Shown: one piece after another, positions 61,176 to 64,000 of the stretch
How positions within the stretch are numbered: position 1 is the first letter of the stretch
Layout: each line of letters starts with the position of its first letter
Origin: Gorsachius magnificus
Lineage: Eukaryota > Chordata > Aves > Pelecaniformes > Ardeidae
Assembly: GCA_034008185.1 (NCBI GenBank)
Contig: CM067081.1
Location: 104,727,265-104,791,264, forward strand
DNA length: 64,000 nucleotides
Direction of reading: 5' to 3'
The notes under the pieces: model-generated
The model's input: the letters and a program-made list of their open reading frames with translations, nothing else
Told to the model about the DNA's origin: nothing
The model's database searches: none
Translations under genes and position numbers: made by a program

Positions 61176-61405
61176 AGCATAGGGTCACTTAGGTGGGAAA
61201 AGCCCCCAGGAGGTCTCTAGTCCAACCTCCTACCCGAATAAAAGCCAACTCTGGGATCAAACAGCAGACCAGACTGTTCAGGGCTTTCTCTAGTTGAGTC
61301 TTGAAAACCTTCAAGGACAGAATCTGCACAATGTTTACGGGCAACCTATTCTATTACTTTACTGTCCCAAATGGGATACGGTTTTTTCCTCATATCCAAG
61401 CTATA
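61176..61405 (-). mobile_element. old, diverged CR1 3' fragment, minus strand
   Basis: Read on the minus strand, this is a CR1 3' end with many substitutions. The recognisable blocks are gtcacttaggtgggaaaag, agtccaacctcctacc, gttgagtcttgaaaacctt and ggcaacctattctatt, ending with tcctcatatcc. These belong to the CR1 type whose 3' region has the gttgagtcttgaaaacct wording, different from the other copies here. High divergence suggests the oldest CR1 insertion in the window. Confidence 0.85.
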
Positions 61406-64000
61406 TAACACCTTATTGTTATCCAGGTAGCTTAAAATAATGCTTGAGTAAAAGCAAATAAATAAAGTAGAAAAAAAGAGCAATTATTCATAATGCCCAA
61501 GAGAGCCAAGAAAATTGCAGATGTTTACAACAAATACTGTCAAGGCTCTGTGTCAAAAAATCTGTTCATTAGAGACCATCCATTGCAATCCTCGGGAATG
61601 ATCCTACTACTGCAATTTCTGATGGCTGCCTTTCTTTAGGAAGATGAGGTACTTCATAGAACCTCTCTTCTCTTTGAAGTCTCATGACATGTTTAGAATT
61701 TGAAACTAATTTAATTTTATTAAAATAAGTATTTGGGGTTTTTTGTCTCTTGGTTAATCTCTGGACCTGCTAGCGAGCAGCTAGCTCCTTGATTCAGTGG
61801 TCCTCTGTTCTTTAGCGATTCGTTGCCAAGCCTCAGTATTGGACTTCATTCTGTTATTATCCTGTGTTTTGGCAAATATTTGATGTAATCAGCTAAATAG
61901 GAGAAATGGATTTTTCCCAGCCTCTTGCCTGAGATCAGACGTAATGGCAACTCAGCTCTTCAAAGTAACTGTCTTGCAGTCCCTTTCTCCAGTACATATT
62001 ATAATCAAAACAATAGCTTTCAAAGAAGTGCTGAGGATGTGATATTTCTGCAATTGTTAATATACCATAGTTAATATCCTTAGTTATGTATTAATTCATG
62101 TTTCATAGGTATAAATGAATAGGGATCTATTTGTAGAAAAGAGCTCACATCAGTAAGTATGTTTCCATCAGTTTGTATCCAGGCTACCTAAACTTCAAAT
62201 ACAAGTCCATGAGTATAAAACATAGAAATAGTGTTATTGTTAAAAAGTTATTTTATTCAGTAAAAAATACTTTATTTCTGGAAAAACTTAACATAAAAAG
62301 AACTGTATTTCACACCAGAAAAATAACTGGCAAGGAGAAAATTACAGGATGACATTTAAAGAGTTTGTGTGAGTCCAGAAAAACGTAACAAAATAGATTT
62401 TTATAAAGATGCCAAATTGACAACAAAATCAGTATTTATGGTAAAATACTTTTCTGTCAGCATTTCCATTACAAATTTTATCTTTCTAGGTTTTATAGGT
62501 CATATATAAAGACTCACTGACAGTTAAACTGAGTTTAGGCTCTTTATCACATGACTGTAATGAAATGTAATGATTCTGGCAGCTTTATGGCATCATACCC
62601 TAGATATAGCTTAATATTTAAAATTAATCCCAAGGGAAATCTGTTCTGTGAATTTGAAAATCAAAAGTTACTTGCTAATTTTTTTATAATTATTTCATCT
62701 CTGAAATCTGTTAGTCCAGATTTAAATACATACAGGACTGAAAAATTACATTCATGGGCTTTTCAGTAGTGTAGCTGTGTCACACGGATTGAGTTGTGGA
62801 TCCTCTCCTTCCCTATCAAGAAGTTAGTTTCTGAGGAAGATCTTGAGGGGTTTTTTTCATCATCAGCTTTACAGCTGGTTACTGGCAGTAAAGGGATTAA
62901 CAGGTATGGGACTTTTCTTGTAGGACATGTAAGTGTTTCTGCTCTTTGGGAAATGTGACACGCTGAAAAAATGGTATTTGCTCTGTCTCATAACAGGCAT
63001 AATCTATCAAATGGGTAAATGTGGAGAAATACATTTTTCAAAAATGGAATTATTTTGTTTGGTATAGGACAAACCTAGAAGCTCGAGCTTGGCTTCCAGC
63101 TCTTCATCAGTCTGTATGACAGAGAGACCAGAGCCTGGAAATCCCCAAAGTCAAGCTGAGCTAGGAGCTTTGGAGCTTCAGGCTGGTAGTCCTATCACCT
63201 TAAATGCAGACTTGGGAGCATTGGGAAAATATCAAGCTCTAAGTAGCTTCTCAGGTGCTGGTCTCCAAGGGACAAAGTAAATACCAAGTTCTTCCTAGTT
63301 CATAGGGAAATTCTCAGCCTTCTTTCTGCGTGATTCAGATCCAAGTTCTAGAGAAAGCATATTATTCTTTACAATAAAAGTTCCAAAGTGTTTTCCAAGA
63401 CTATATCCCATTTCTACAAAATAAAAGGAAAATTCCCTATAGCCCAGTGCTGGATAAGAATGCAAGAAATGGTATTGCTGTTGGTGGAAATTTTCACACT
63501 TGCAATATTCAGCAAGTCCGACTGGTATTATCAGGACAGTGGTAATATTTAATTTTTGGAAAAAGATAATTTTTTAAGAAATACTTATATTAAACATTTT
63601 TTTCCACCTTCATTTAGGTTTAACTTTAATAAGTTTAATGAAAGTTCATTTAAACTAATCTCTAAAACAGATTGTCCACCTTTTAAATTAGTCACACTAT
63701 ACAGCTCCATTGAAAATAATAGAGTAGCTTCAGTTTTACACTCATATAAACTTAAAGATGACTTTTTTTTCGTAGTTTTTTAATATGCATTGACAAATTC
63801 TATAATCCACAGGGAAAAAAAAAACAAACAAAAAACAACACTGCAAGGAATGGGTATTTTTGCCACTATGGTTTTGGTATCTTATTTCTAGGCAAAATAG
63901 GTGCCTTTTTTTCACATTATATGTAGGTATTACTTTTATCTATAATGTCTAAATTTCTGTGGCTAGCAGACCCAAAATGTAAAACAATTACTGTTTTCTT
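61406..64000. other. AT-rich noncoding sequence
   Basis: No gene could be supported. A less AT-rich patch near 63.08-63.28 kb has a 63-codon open frame without an ATG start and no known domain. Short A runs and A/C runs occur near 63.81 kb. Confidence 0.5.

Noticed and set aside
1..64000. tRNA, rRNA, CRISPR, operon, prophage or biosynthetic cluster
   Set aside because: I looked for GTTCRANNC-type tRNA arms, regularly spaced identical repeats with unique spacers, and gene arrays, and found none. The window has the character of vertebrate noncoding DNA.

Overview
The window looks like an AT-rich, gene-poor stretch of a bird genome, either intergenic or deep intronic. The main clue is the repeat content. 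Every recognisable long element is a CR1 LINE with the reptile/bird-type 3' end: a conserved 'ttggaaaagacct'-type block and a terminal octamer repeat of ATTCTATG or ATTCTGTG. There is also one stretch I recognise as a repeat common in bird genomes, probably LTR-derived. I saw no mammalian SINEs, bacterial gene organisation, CRISPR array, rRNA or tRNA. No host protein-coding exon could be supported.

Layout. 1-4.6 kb is noncoding and includes a decayed 29-bp minisatellite near 2.5 kb. At 4.67-6.04 kb an old plus-strand CR1 3' portion is interrupted by a 255-bp minus-strand CR1 fragment. At 10.71-13.50 kb lies the longest element, a 5'-truncated plus-strand CR1 whose second ORF (endonuclease plus reverse transcriptase) runs in one uninterrupted frame apart from four nonsense codons. 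A CR1 tail fragment sits at 15.55 kb, and an older 1.1-kb plus-strand CR1 at 18.40-19.48 kb is frameshifted by an 8-bp tandem duplication. From 19.5 to 56.8 kb the window is almost empty: a probable LTR fragment at 33.13-33.39 kb, a CR1 tail scrap at 44.77 kb, and scattered simple repeats, hairpins and small tandem duplications. At 56.80-59.41 kb a minus-strand CR1 is split by a younger 1.64-kb plus-strand CR1 flanked by a 5-bp target duplication. An old minus-strand CR1 fragment lies at 61.18-61.41 kb, and the remainder is AT-rich noncoding sequence.

How the parts relate. The 10.7-kb and 57.7-kb copies belong to one recent CR1 lineage. They differ at 9 of 329 aligned bases in the segment I compared by eye, share the same stop codon near the end of the reverse transcriptase ORF, and end in the same octamer. 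The 18.4-kb copy and the split minus-strand copy at 57 kb belong to an older lineage that shares a different in-frame stop. The nested arrangement at 57-59 kb gives the order: older lineage first, younger lineage inserted into it.

I did not find evidence of a new gene system. The most informative observations are the shared nonsense codons, the insertion history, a perfect 12-bp hairpin overlapping a competing hairpin near 20.4 kb, and several exact-period tandem repeats.
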